From Prevotella sp. (GTDB lineage Bacteria; Bacteroidota; Bacteroidia; Bacteroidales; Bacteroidaceae): DNA of 51,374 nucleotides. A model generated the notes under the pieces. The model was not told the origin of the DNA. It ran no database searches and was given only the letters and a program-made list of their open reading frames with translations. Both the position numbers and the translations under genes were made by a program. Positions 43,787 to 51,374 of this stretch are shown here, one piece after another; positions within the stretch are counted from its first letter, which is position 1; every line of letters begins with the position of its first letter. The stretch lies in NCBI GenBank assembly GCA_024697645.1, contig JAILFH010000075.1, positions 1 to 51,374 of the forward strand, written 5' to 3'.

Positions 43787-46234
43787 ATGAATCTGAAATT
43801 CTATATCCTCAATATATTCCTGCTTGTGCTATCTGTTGGCGCAAGTGCTCAGACGTTTACGCTCCAGGGACGCGTGACCGATGATAAACTGAACCCTGTC
43901 GAATTGGCTTCAGTGCAAGTCGTCAAGCAGGGAAAAGCCACGCTTACCTCGTTAAAGGGAGAGTTTAGCATGCAGTTGCAATCTGCTGATAGTGTGGAAG
44001 TTAAGTTCTCGATGATTGGATATAAAACCAAGACCCGCGTACTTCGAAATCCCCGTGGAAAGCAGACACTTCAGATAGTGCTTTCAGAAGACGATCAGGC
44101 ACTTGGTGAAGTCACTGTCACCGAATCCCGTCGGCAGACCACACAGACTCAGGAACTGAAGAAAGAAGACATGAAACTTGCTCCTTCTACCACAGGCAAT
44201 GCAGTTGAGGAGATGATTCAGAGTCAGGCTGGTGTTTCTACCCATAACGAATTGTCGTCGCAATACAATGTACGAGGCGGAGCGTTTGATGAGAACAGCG
44301 TTTATATCAACAACGTTGAGGTATTCCGCCCGTTCCTCGTTCGTTCGGGCCAGCAGGAAGGTCTCTCCATCATCAATCCCGAGATGGTCGACCGCATTGG
44401 CTTCTCAACGGGTGGCTTTGCGGCAAAATATGGCGATAAAATGTCGTCTACCCTCGACATCACCTACAAGCGACTCCGTCCTGAGGGTACTCGAAAGTCA
44501 GTCTATGAAGGCTCTCTGTCAGCCAGTTTGTTGGGTAGCAGCGCCTATTTTGGCTTAGGAACCCGCAAACTTTCGTGGCTCAACAGCGTGCGCTACAAGA
44601 CCACGAAATATCTGCTCGGCTCGCTCAATAGCACCGATGCTGAGTATGAACCAAGTTTCCTCGACTATCAGACCTATTTAAGTTACGAGCCCAGCAAGCG
44701 CTGGCGTATTGACTTCATCGGCAACGTCTCCGACAACCACTACGACTTCACGCCGCACTCACGCGCCACATCGTTCGGTACGCTTGAGAACGTCAAGTCG
44801 TTCGTGGTCTATTTCGACGGCTGGGAAAAAGACCTATTCCGCACCTATTTCGGTTCACTCTCCATCAGTCATCGTTTCACCGAGCGCACTTCTCTCTCGC
44901 TCATCGGCTCTGCCTATAACACCCGCGAACAGGAGCGATTCGACATTCAGGGACAATACTGGCTCACACAGACCGAAACTTCCGAGAATCTCGGCGTTGG
45001 TACCTATTTTGAACATGCTCGCAACTACCTGAAGGCCAATGTGGCAAGTGTGAAGTTGATGTTCCAGCACAAGAGTCGCCGTCATGAGATTGAAGCCGCT
45101 GCAACCTTCAAGCACGAGAATATCCGTGAGAACTCAGTGGAATACGAAATGCGCGATTCCGCTGGCTACAGTGTTCCCCATACAGGTCAGGACCTCTACA
45201 TGATTTATTCCCTTCGTGCTCAAAACGAACTGAAGGCCAATCGTGTGGAAACCTATCTGCAGGACACCTATCGCTGGCAGTCTGGAGGGAGCGATGAGGC
45301 AGAAGGCGACGAGGAAGAAACTCCCCCTACCCTCTACACCCTTAATTACGGTGTGCGCTTTGCCCACTGGAATTTCAATCGCGAGACCATCGTTTCCCCA
45401 CGTGCTTCGCTGGGTATTATCCCCTCGTGGAATCAGAATGCAACCATTCGTCTGGCAGCAGGCCTCTACTATCAGGCACCCTTCTACAAGGAACTTCGCG
45501 ATACTTCCACCGTCAATGGCATCACCTATGCCACACTGAATCAGAACATCAAGTCGCAGCAGAGTATTCACTTCATTGCAGGCTACGATCAGGCATTCCG
45601 AATGGCTGGCCGTCGGTTTAAGTTTACGGCTGAGGCCTATTATAAACTACTGTCGCGTTTAGTGCCCTATAGCGTCAGCAACGTGAAGGTGGTCTATTAT
45701 GGTGACAACGAGTCGAGTGGTCATGCGGCCGGTATCGACCTGAAACTCTATGGAGAGTTTGTCGAGGGAACTGATTCCTGGATATCGCTTTCGCTGATGA
45801 ACACGCGGATGAAACTCAATGGCAAGTCAATCCCTCTGCCCACCGATCAGCGCATTTCGCTCAATCTCTTTTTCACCGACTATTTCCCGGGGACAGAGCG
45901 TTGGAAAATGTCGCTCCGACTGGCCTATGCGGATGGTCTGCCCTTCTCGGCGCCCCATCAGGAACTTGAGAGCAACTCCTTCCGTGCACCAGCCTACAAA
46001 CGAGCCGATATTGGTATGAGTTATCTGGCCTACCAGACACCTCACACCTCTGCACTCACGTCCCACATGTCATTTATCAAGCGAGTATGGGTGGGTGTAG
46101 ATTGCCTGAATCTTTTTGGCATCAACAACGTGAACTCCTACTATTGGATAACCGATGTCACCAACCATCAGTATGCCGTACCCAACTACCTTACGGACAG
46201 GCAGATCAACGCACGCGTACAAATTGAATTCTAA
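43787..46234 (+). CDS. TonB-dependent receptor (no SusD partner)
   Basis: This 815-residue outer-membrane receptor starts at ATG 43787; the 19 codons upstream are polar and give a poorer signal. The signal MNLKFYILNIFLLVLSVGASA is followed by a carboxypeptidase-like domain with LQGRVTDDKLNPVELASVQV (about 25-110) and a plug (about 115-230) with QAGVSTHNELSSQYNVRGGA and GGFAAKYGDKMSS. The barrel ends with a terminal phenylalanine, ARVQIEF. It is not a SusC: it is shorter and has no SusD beside it. Substrates might be small glycans, metal complexes or others. GH51 follows 36 bp downstream, so both may be one transcript. Confidence 0.9.
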   Translation: MNLKFYILNIFLLVLSVGASAQTFTLQGRVTDDKLNPVELASVQVVKQGKATLTSLKGEFSMQLQSADSVEVKFSMIGYKTKTRVLRNPRGKQTLQIVLSEDDQALGEVTVTESRRQTTQTQELKKEDMKLAPSTTGNAVEEMIQSQAGVSTHNELSSQYNVRGGAFDENSVYINNVEVFRPFLVRSGQQEGLSIINPEMVDRIGFSTGGFAAKYGDKMSSTLDITYKRLRPEGTRKSVYEGSLSASLLGSSAYFGLGTRKLSWLNSVRYKTTKYLLGSLNSTDAEYEPSFLDYQTYLSYEPSKRWRIDFIGNVSDNHYDFTPHSRATSFGTLENVKSFVVYFDGWEKDLFRTYFGSLSISHRFTERTSLSLIGSAYNTREQERFDIQGQYWLTQTETSENLGVGTYFEHARNYLKANVASVKLMFQHKSRRHEIEAAATFKHENIRENSVEYEMRDSAGYSVPHTGQDLYMIYSLRAQNELKANRVETYLQDTYRWQSGGSDEAEGDEEETPPTLYTLNYGVRFAHWNFNRETIVSPRASLGIIPSWNQNATIRLAAGLYYQAPFYKELRDTSTVNGITYATLNQNIKSQQSIHFIAGYDQAFRMAGRRFKFTAEAYYKLLSRLVPYSVSNVKVVYYGDNESSGHAAGIDLKLYGEFVEGTDSWISLSLMNTRMKLNGKSIPLPTDQRISLNLFFTDYFPGTERWKMSLRLAYADGLPFSAPHQELESNSFRAPAYKRADIGMSYLAYQTPHTSALTSHMSFIKRVWVGVDCLNLFGINNVNSYYWITDVTNHQYAVPNYLTDRQINARVQIEF

Positions 46235-46270
46235 CCATATTTTTACAATTACTAAACTCCTAACAGAAAC

Positions 46271-47923
46271 ATGAAGAAACTACTTCTCATCTCCTGTCTC
46301 TCAGGAATTTTCGCAACTGCGACATTGGCACAAGATGCCACAGTTACAATCAATGTGAATGACGGCACTCAGAAGATTCATAAGGAAATCTATGGTCAGT
46401 TTGCCGAACACCTTGGAACTTGCATTTATGGCGGCTTGTGGGTAGGTCCCGAGTCGGCTATCCCCAACACCGACGGCTATCGTAACGACGTACTTGGTGC
46501 CTTGAAGGACCTGAAGGTGCCCGTTCTGCGCTGGCCAGGTGGTTGTTTTGCAGATGAATATCACTGGCGCGATGGTATCGGTCCTCGCTCAGAGCGTCCT
46601 AAGATGCAGAACAACAACTGGGGTGGAACCATCGAAGACAATTCATTCGGTACCCATGAGTTCCTGAATCTCTGCGAATTGCTTGGCTGCGAGCCCTACA
46701 TCAGTGGAAACGTTGGTTCTGGTACGGTTGAAGAACTCGCCAAATGGGTTGAATACATGACCAGCGATGGCGACACGCCTATGGCAAAACTTCGCCGTCA
46801 GAACGGCCGTGACAAGGCTTGGAAGGTGAAATATTTGGGCGTAGGCAACGAATCTTGGGGCTGCGGTGGAAATATGAATCCCGAGTACTATAGCGACCTC
46901 TATCGCCGTTATAGCACCTACTGCCGCAACTACGACGGAAACCATCTCTACAAGATTGCTTCCGGTGCTTCTGACTACGACTACAACTGGACAAAAGTGC
47001 TGATGGATAAGGTCGGCTACCAGATGAATGGCGTTTCGCTCCACTATTACACCGTTTCGGGTTGGAATGGGCCGAAAGGTTCTGCACTGGTCTTCGACAA
47101 CGATGAGTATTATTGGACTCTTGGCAAATGCCTCGAGATTGAAGATGTCATCAAGAAGCATTGCGACATCATGGACCAGAAGGATCCCAGAAAGCGTATT
47201 GGTCTGCTTGTCGACGAATGGGGAACTTGGTGGGACGAGGAGCCCGGAACCGTACGCGGTCACCTCTATCAGCAGAACACTATGCGTGATGCCTTCGTAG
47301 CAGCCCTCTCGCTCAACGTGTTCCATCGTCATTGCGACCGTGTTCGCATGGCTAATATTGCTCAGATAGTGAATGTGCTGCAGTCGATGATTCTGACTGA
47401 TACTAAGGATGGTGGCCACATGGTGCTCACTCCTACCTATCACGTCTTTCGCATGTACACTCCGTTCCAGGAGGCCACCTATCTCCCACTCACTCTGAAG
47501 TGTGAGGACATGAATGTGCGCCATGATATGCGTAAGGAGATGAATGCAGACGAAGAGAATGGTCATCGCACACTGCCTCTCGTGAGCGCTTCTGCAGCAC
47601 GCACGAAGGATGGCAAGATTGTCGTTTCGCTTTCCAATGTCTCGCTCGATAAGGATCAGACCGTTGCCATCGACCTTGGTTCAACAGCACTCACTGCTAT
47701 CAGTGGAAGCCTGCTTACCTCAAATGATGTTCGCGACTATAACGATTTCAACAATCCTCAGCGCATCGCTCCCGTTAGTTTCGAGACCGCTAAACTCGCA
47801 AAGGGACTCAGCGTAGCCACTGGCGACAAGAAGCATCCATTGAAGTTCAATGTGGATAAGAAAAAGAAGGGACAACTCACCGTTCAACTCCCTGCAAAGA
47901 GCATCGTTGTGTTTACCCTTTAA
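46271..47923 (+). CDS. Secreted GH51 alpha-L-arabinofuranosidase
   Basis: This 550-residue enzyme cleaves terminal alpha-L-arabinofuranose from arabinan and arabinoxylan. A signal peptide (about 1-20, ATATLAQ) is followed by a GH51 (beta/alpha)8 barrel: EIYGQFAEHLGTCIYGGLW (39-57), RWPGGCFADEYHWRDGIGP, acid/base Glu194 in GNESWGCGG and nucleophile Glu316 in VDEWGTWW. The C-terminal beta-domain ends QLPAKSIVVFTL, typical of the family. It is probably periplasmic. A TonB receptor precedes it by 36 bp and a strong terminator follows at 47949. Confidence 0.96.
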   Translation: MKKLLLISCLSGIFATATLAQDATVTINVNDGTQKIHKEIYGQFAEHLGTCIYGGLWVGPESAIPNTDGYRNDVLGALKDLKVPVLRWPGGCFADEYHWRDGIGPRSERPKMQNNNWGGTIEDNSFGTHEFLNLCELLGCEPYISGNVGSGTVEELAKWVEYMTSDGDTPMAKLRRQNGRDKAWKVKYLGVGNESWGCGGNMNPEYYSDLYRRYSTYCRNYDGNHLYKIASGASDYDYNWTKVLMDKVGYQMNGVSLHYYTVSGWNGPKGSALVFDNDEYYWTLGKCLEIEDVIKKHCDIMDQKDPRKRIGLLVDEWGTWWDEEPGTVRGHLYQQNTMRDAFVAALSLNVFHRHCDRVRMANIAQIVNVLQSMILTDTKDGGHMVLTPTYHVFRMYTPFQEATYLPLTLKCEDMNVRHDMRKEMNADEENGHRTLPLVSASAARTKDGKIVVSLSNVSLDKDQTVAIDLGSTALTAISGSLLTSNDVRDYNDFNNPQRIAPVSFETAKLAKGLSVATGDKKHPLKFNVDKKKKGQLTVQLPAKSIVVFTL

Positions 47924-47948
47924 TGAATATGCACCCTTATAAAGCAAG

Positions 47949-47976
47949 CCCCAGGTCTCACTGACTTGGGGTTTCT
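47949..47976 (+). terminator. Terminator after GH51
   Basis: CCCCAGGTC pairs with GACTTGGGG (one G-T wobble) around TCACT, followed by TTTCTT. Confidence 0.8.
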
Positions 47977-48587
47977 TATTTTATAACGCCTATCCGAATT
48001 TGGTTTATCTTTGTATTTTTGCACCTTACAGACTTGGAACTTTTTGTTTCATTGTGCCTTCCCAACATTGGGTTTACTTGGATTATTGCTTCTAATAGAT
48101 TTGATTTTGTATTATTGCACATATAAGGTTATTGTTTTTGGGGGTTTATAGCGCCACTTCCTCTGCCTTCTCGCAGTCATCGAGTGCCAAAAGAAACTCT
48201 TGCGCCTGTCTGCCGCAGTTCGGGGGCCTACCCCACTTTACTTCATTATGAAATAGTGCCCCAAAGTCAGGATTATACTCAAAATCTTGCAAACTTGCAA
48301 ACTTGCATGAGAAATTTTGAGGTTGAAAAACAGGGAAGTTAAAATAAGTTAATAAATTTATATAACTTATTGATATATAATTAATTACATTATTTTATAT
48401 ACATATTTTAACACTCTCTTCTCTCTACCCCTAAAAAACGTATGCAAGTTTGCAAGATTGCAAGATTTTCAATTAATTTGACATTTTGAGCCCCTTTGTT
48501 CGTCAGCATTCTGGTTCGCTCAATTCTCGGCTTCAGGCTAATACAGGGGTTTCCCGCCTACTATGCGGAGAAGCCGAACCATAATGA
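47977..48587. other. Gene-free region before the 22-bp array
   Basis: No gene is supported. A lone TATCTTTG (48006-48013) matches the -7 consensus but has no -33 partner and no downstream frame. From 48281 to 48469 there is a fold-back structure with 28-bp arms (see separate entry). The remainder is AT-rich, with no match I recognise. Confidence 0.55.
48281..48469. repeat. Fold-back element with 28-bp inverted arms
   Basis: The left arm (48281-48308) contains tandem TTGCAAAC octamers and matches the reverse complement of the right arm (48442-48469) at 27 of 28 positions. A second inner pair, GTTAAAAT with ATTTTAAC, lies within the 133-bp AT-rich centre. There is no open frame. The layout fits a small non-autonomous mobile element or a long RNA hairpin; no target-site duplication was evident. 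Confidence 0.7.
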
Positions 48588-48811
48588 GCATACATTTTGA
48601 CTATATAGAGCACATCTGTTTATTTGTATAAAGCATACCTTTCTGGGTATATAGAGCATACCTTTCTGGGTATATAGAGCATACCTTTTGACTGTACAGA
48701 GGACACCTTTCTATCATAGAGAGATGGTCTTTATATAGGTATAGAGCATATCTTTCTATAGTCAAAAGCATATCTCTCTATGGTCAAGAGGATAGCTTTA
48801 GATAATTCCAG
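48588..48811. repeat. Degenerate 22-23 bp tandem array (nine to ten units)
   Basis: Units begin at 48588, 48610, 48633, 48656, 48679, 48701, 48723, 48746, 48768 and 48790, with 22- or 23-bp spacing. Those at 48633 and 48656 are identical over 23 bp. Most start GCATACCTTT or GCATATCTTT and contain TATAGA or GTCAAAA. The same GCATACCTTT and CTATAGTCAAAAG words occur in the array at 31919. It lies between the 3' ends of convergent GH51 and nuoN genes. Confidence 0.85.
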
Positions 48812-48863
48812 TTGCGCGTGTCTGCCTTCCTCTATTTGTCCCTATATAAGCAAATACAGGCAT

Positions 48864-48905
48864 GAAAAAAGTCCGAAGTCGGTAGTTAACCCGGCCTCGG
48901 ACTTT
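48864..48905 (-). terminator. Terminator of the nuo operon
   Basis: On the minus strand AAAGTCCGA pairs with TCGGACTTT, the last followed by TTT. It lies 27 bp after the nuoN stop, ending the complex I transcript. Confidence 0.85.
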
Positions 48906-48931
48906 GTATAAAGAGTAGAAATTAGTGTCGC

Positions 48932-50368
48932 TTATGCGGCTGCAACACTGCTAAGCCACTCGTAGACGCAGGAGAATACTCCGAAGAGTACGATACCTAC
49001 AGTGCAGAGTGCCAGTGCCAGTTTAGTGGCATTATCGCTCTCGAATGTAGGCAGCGGAGTAGCAGTCTTCTTGATGTACATCTCCTTCACGATGAGCAGA
49101 TAGTAGTAAAGGCTCGGCACTGTGTTGATCAATGCGATGAATACTACGAAGTAAGCCCAGAAGCTGCCCTGCTGAGCAGCGGCCATGAAGACGAAGAACT
49201 TCGAGAACATACCTGCGAACGGAGGAATACCTGCAAGTGAGAACAGAGCCAAAGTCATCAGGAACGACAACTTAGGATTGGTCTCATAGAAGCCTGCAAG
49301 AGCCGAACGCTCAGTTGTGCCACCATTGTTCTGCTCAACCACGCTAATCACTGCGAATACTGCCAGGTTGGCAGCAACATAGACGAGCGTGTAGAACATC
49401 AGCGATGCCACACCCATCGACGAGTTGCCAATAACGGCGAGCATGATGTAACCTGCCTGCGAAATAGAGCTGAAGGCCATGAATCGCTTCAGTTCCGACT
49501 GACGCATTGCGAAGAGGTTGGCGATGGTGATAGAGAGGATAATGACGATGTAGAGCATCATCTCCCACTGTGCTGTCATCGGGCCAAATACCTTCATCAG
49601 AATGGCGCAGAGCGCAAAGGCTGCAGCACCCTTCGAAACGACGGAGAGGTAGGCTGTGACGGTTGTTGGCGCTCCCTGATAGGTGTCGGCTGTCCAGAAG
49701 TGGAAGGGCACGAGGGAGAGTTTGAAACCAAGACCTGCGAAGAAGAACACGAGTCCGGCAACAGTGAGCGGTGTCACTGAGAGCGACTGAGCCACATCGT
49801 CGAAATAGAGTGTTCCACAAGCACCGTAGATGAAGGAAATACCATAGAGCATAATGGCTGAAGAGAAGGTTGCGGTCAGGATGTACTTAGCACCTGCCTC
49901 TGCAGAATCCTTCTTCCACTTGTCCATTGCCACGAGGCAAGCCATGGGCACAGAAGCCATCTCAAGTCCAAGGAAGAACATGAGGAAGTGGCCAGAACTT
50001 GTCATGACATACATACCGAGCAGCGTAGAGACGAGCAGCATGTAGAACTCGCCTTCATAGCGACGCGTGAGTTCGTTGTGCTCAATCCAAGTCTGAGCCA
50101 TGATAGCCACGATGAGCGTACCACCCGTGAGGATGAGTTTCATGGCATTGGCAGCAGCCGTAGAAACATAGAGTCCGCCAAACACCTCTGCAGGAGCAGC
50201 CAATACGCAAGGCACGAGTTGCAGGAGCAGCAGCGTGTGAGTAAGGCAGCGCATGATGGGGTGCTTCTTCTCGCTCTTTGTGAGTGCGAAGTCAGCAAAG
50301 AATAGTATAATCAGAATGGCCACGAGCGTTGCCTCGGGAACCATATTTAAGAATTGTCCGTAATTCAT
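48932..50368 (-). CDS. nuoN: NADH-quinone oxidoreductase subunit N
   Basis: This 478-residue membrane protein is one of the antiporter-like proton-pumping subunits of respiratory complex I. About 14 hydrophobic segments span the whole length. The conserved lysine-bearing helix segments and the FRxxEx-type SVSQAGY-like [13 protein letters not shown] motif are present, with LAFxG-type [20 protein letters not shown] at about 209-228. It follows nuoM by 30 bp and is the last nuo gene, ending at a terminator. Confidence 0.95.
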   Translation of the reverse strand: MNYGQFLNMVPEATLVAILIILFFADFALTKSEKKHPIMRCLTHTLLLLQLVPCVLAAPAEVFGGLYVSTAAANAMKLILTGGTLIVAIMAQTWIEHNELTRRYEGEFYMLLVSTLLGMYVMTSSGHFLMFFLGLEMASVPMACLVAMDKWKKDSAEAGAKYILTATFSSAIMLYGISFIYGACGTLYFDDVAQSLSVTPLTVAGLVFFFAGLGFKLSLVPFHFWTADTYQGAPTTVTAYLSVVSKGAAAFALCAILMKVFGPMTAQWEMMLYIVIILSITIANLFAMRQSELKRFMAFSSISQAGYIMLAVIGNSSMGVASLMFYTLVYVAANLAVFAVISVVEQNNGGTTERSALAGFYETNPKLSFLMTLALFSLAGIPPFAGMFSKFFVFMAAAQQGSFWAYFVVFIALINTVPSLYYYLLIVKEMYIKKTATPLPTFESDNATKLALALCTVGIVLFGVFSCVYEWLSSVAAA

Positions 50369-50398
50369 AATTGCTATTTACGTTTTAATGATTTACGA

Positions 50399-51374
50399 TT
50401 ACAATGCTGCCATTGCAGGATTAATCACAGAGAGGATGGGCACCAAGGCATCATCGATGATGGGCTTGAAGAAGAACGGCGTAACACCGAGTCCAGCCAC
50501 ACAGAAGATGAGGCAGGCCACAGCGACGCGCTCGTCCCAAGTAGCATCGGTGAGCGTCTCGTAGTGAGGATCAGCCACCTTACCAAAGAGAATCTTACCA
50601 GCCACACGCAGAATGTAGACTGCGGTAACGACGATCGATGAGCAGGCAATGATGGTGCAGACACGATGGAAGGTGTCGGCATTCATGAACGAACCTACGA
50701 AGATGGTCATCTCAGCGGTGAAGCCAGAGAAACCAGGCAGACCGAGGTTGGCAAGACCAGCCACGAGATAGCCAACAGCGAGGAACGGCATGATCTTCAT
50801 CAGACCACCAAGTTTGCGCACGTCACGAGTGTGAGTACGGCCGTAGATCATACCGATAAGGGCAAAGAACAGGGCCGTCATCAGACCGTGAGAGAGCATC
50901 TGCAGGATAGCACCTGAGCAAGATGTCTGAGTCATCATCAGAAGAGCAAAGAGCACGAGGCCGCAGTGAGAGACTGACGAGTAAGCATTGATGTACTTCA
51001 GGTCGGTCTGTACGCAGGCAGAGAGTGCACCGTAGACCACAGAGATGGTGGTGAGGATCAGGAAGATCCAAGCCAGTTCCTGAGCAGCCTCAGGAAGCAG
51101 GTACATTGCTACGCGGAAGCAGCCGTAACCTCCAAGTTTCATGAGCACACCGGCGTGGAGCATTGACACAGCCGTGGGGGCTGAAGCATGACCGTCGGGA
51201 GACCATGTGTGGAACGGGAACATTGCACCCAGAACGCCGAATCCGATGAAGATGAACGGGAAGAACACCTTCTGGATGGCTACGGGGATGTTGTGCATCT
51301 GAGCAATCTCAACAACGTTCATGGTTGTTGCACCAGAGAAGAAGTAGATGCCGAGGATACCAATGATAAGCAGT
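50399..51374 (-). CDS. nuoM: NADH-quinone oxidoreductase subunit M (5' part beyond the window)
   Basis: The frame is open to the right edge of the window and continues upstream of the internal Met at 51322, with LLIIGILGIYFFSG preceding it. The visible 324 residues include FPFHTWSPDGHASAPTAVSML, which carries the histidine- and proton-path motif (HTWSPDGHASAPTAVS), and further helices of the proton-pumping subunit. It is the gene before nuoN in the usual complex I order. The N-terminal part is missing only because the window ends. Confidence 0.95.
   Translation of the reverse strand, partial: LLIIGILGIYFFSGATTMNVVEIAQMHNIPVAIQKVFFPFIFIGFGVLGAMFPFHTWSPDGHASAPTAVSMLHAGVLMKLGGYGCFRVAMYLLPEAAQELAWIFLILTTISVVYGALSACVQTDLKYINAYSSVSHCGLVLFALLMMTQTSCSGAILQMLSHGLMTALFFALIGMIYGRTHTRDVRKLGGLMKIMPFLAVGYLVAGLANLGLPGFSGFTAEMTIFVGSFMNADTFHRVCTIIACSSIVVTAVYILRVAGKILFGKVADPHYETLTDATWDERVAVACLIFCVAGLGVTPFFFKPIIDDALVPILSVINPAMAAL

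Noticed and set aside
48006..48280. Small RNA from the TATCTTTG at 48006
   Set aside because: No -33 box and no terminator-like end before the fold-back element; too weak to call.

Overview
The window reads as a chromosomal stretch of a carbohydrate-degrading Bacteroidales bacterium, most likely a Prevotella-type gut or rumen organism (inference from gene families, not a placement). The evidence is a SusC/SusD pair, a second TonB-dependent receptor, secreted glycoside hydrolases of families GH92, GH78 and GH51, lineage-typical families (DUF3127, DUF4835, DUF2027-Smr), and repeated Bacteroidetes-type promoters (TTTG, about 19-20 bp, TAnnTTTG). About 36 protein genes, three tRNAs, a transposase remnant, several terminators and an unusual set of short-period repeat arrays can be supported.

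Layout. 1-1731: an ISL3-type transposase tail and gene-free DNA with 7- and 8-bp microsatellites, then a candidate promoter and a roughly 530-nt susC leader built largely of degenerate 22-nt units. 1732-11116: a glycan-uptake locus (SusC, SusD, alpha/beta-hydrolase, and GH92 mannosidase on the other strand). 11370-19798: core metabolism (fabD overlapping a cytoplasmic GH13 enzyme, a sugar nucleotidyltransferase followed by guaA, a DUF2027-Smr protein, glutamine-dependent nadE). 19975-24499, minus strand: GH78 rhamnosidase lipoprotein and a SulP transporter. 24772-31189, minus strand: tRNA-Arg, then a DNA-maintenance operon transcribed dnaN, DEDDh exonuclease, DUF4835, recN, TPR protein. 31355-32612: an SSB-like DUF3127 protein divergent from dnaN, a 22-bp array and a 56-aa lipoprotein. 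32921-39747: mtaB, GT2, pfkA, a TetR regulator with a HAD phosphatase, a beta-helix lipoprotein with cdd. 39911-40101: tRNA-Ser and tRNA-Glu. 40793-42704, minus strand: nitroreductase, KdsC, Maf and a small membrane protein. 42774-47920: a GNAT-like protein, a TonB receptor and GH51 arabinofuranosidase. 48932 to the end, minus strand: nuoN and the 3' part of nuoM.

How the parts fit. The outer-membrane receptors, lipoproteins and secreted hydrolases suggest capture of mannose-, rhamnose- and arabinose-containing plant or host glycans; cytoplasmic GH13 and PfkA handle glucan and hexose phosphate, and complex I handles respiration. 

The least ordinary signal is a dispersed family of degenerate tandem arrays with a strict 22-23 bp period. 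Clear arrays lie in the susC leader (about 1221-1720), between convergent genes at 31919-32163, and between convergent genes at 48588-48811; a minimal one is at 37712-37800. Many units have a short dyad core beginning CT and ending AG, followed by a CAT-containing spacer. They are not CRISPRs and encode no convincing protein. Their function is unknown to me and is the main lead from this window.
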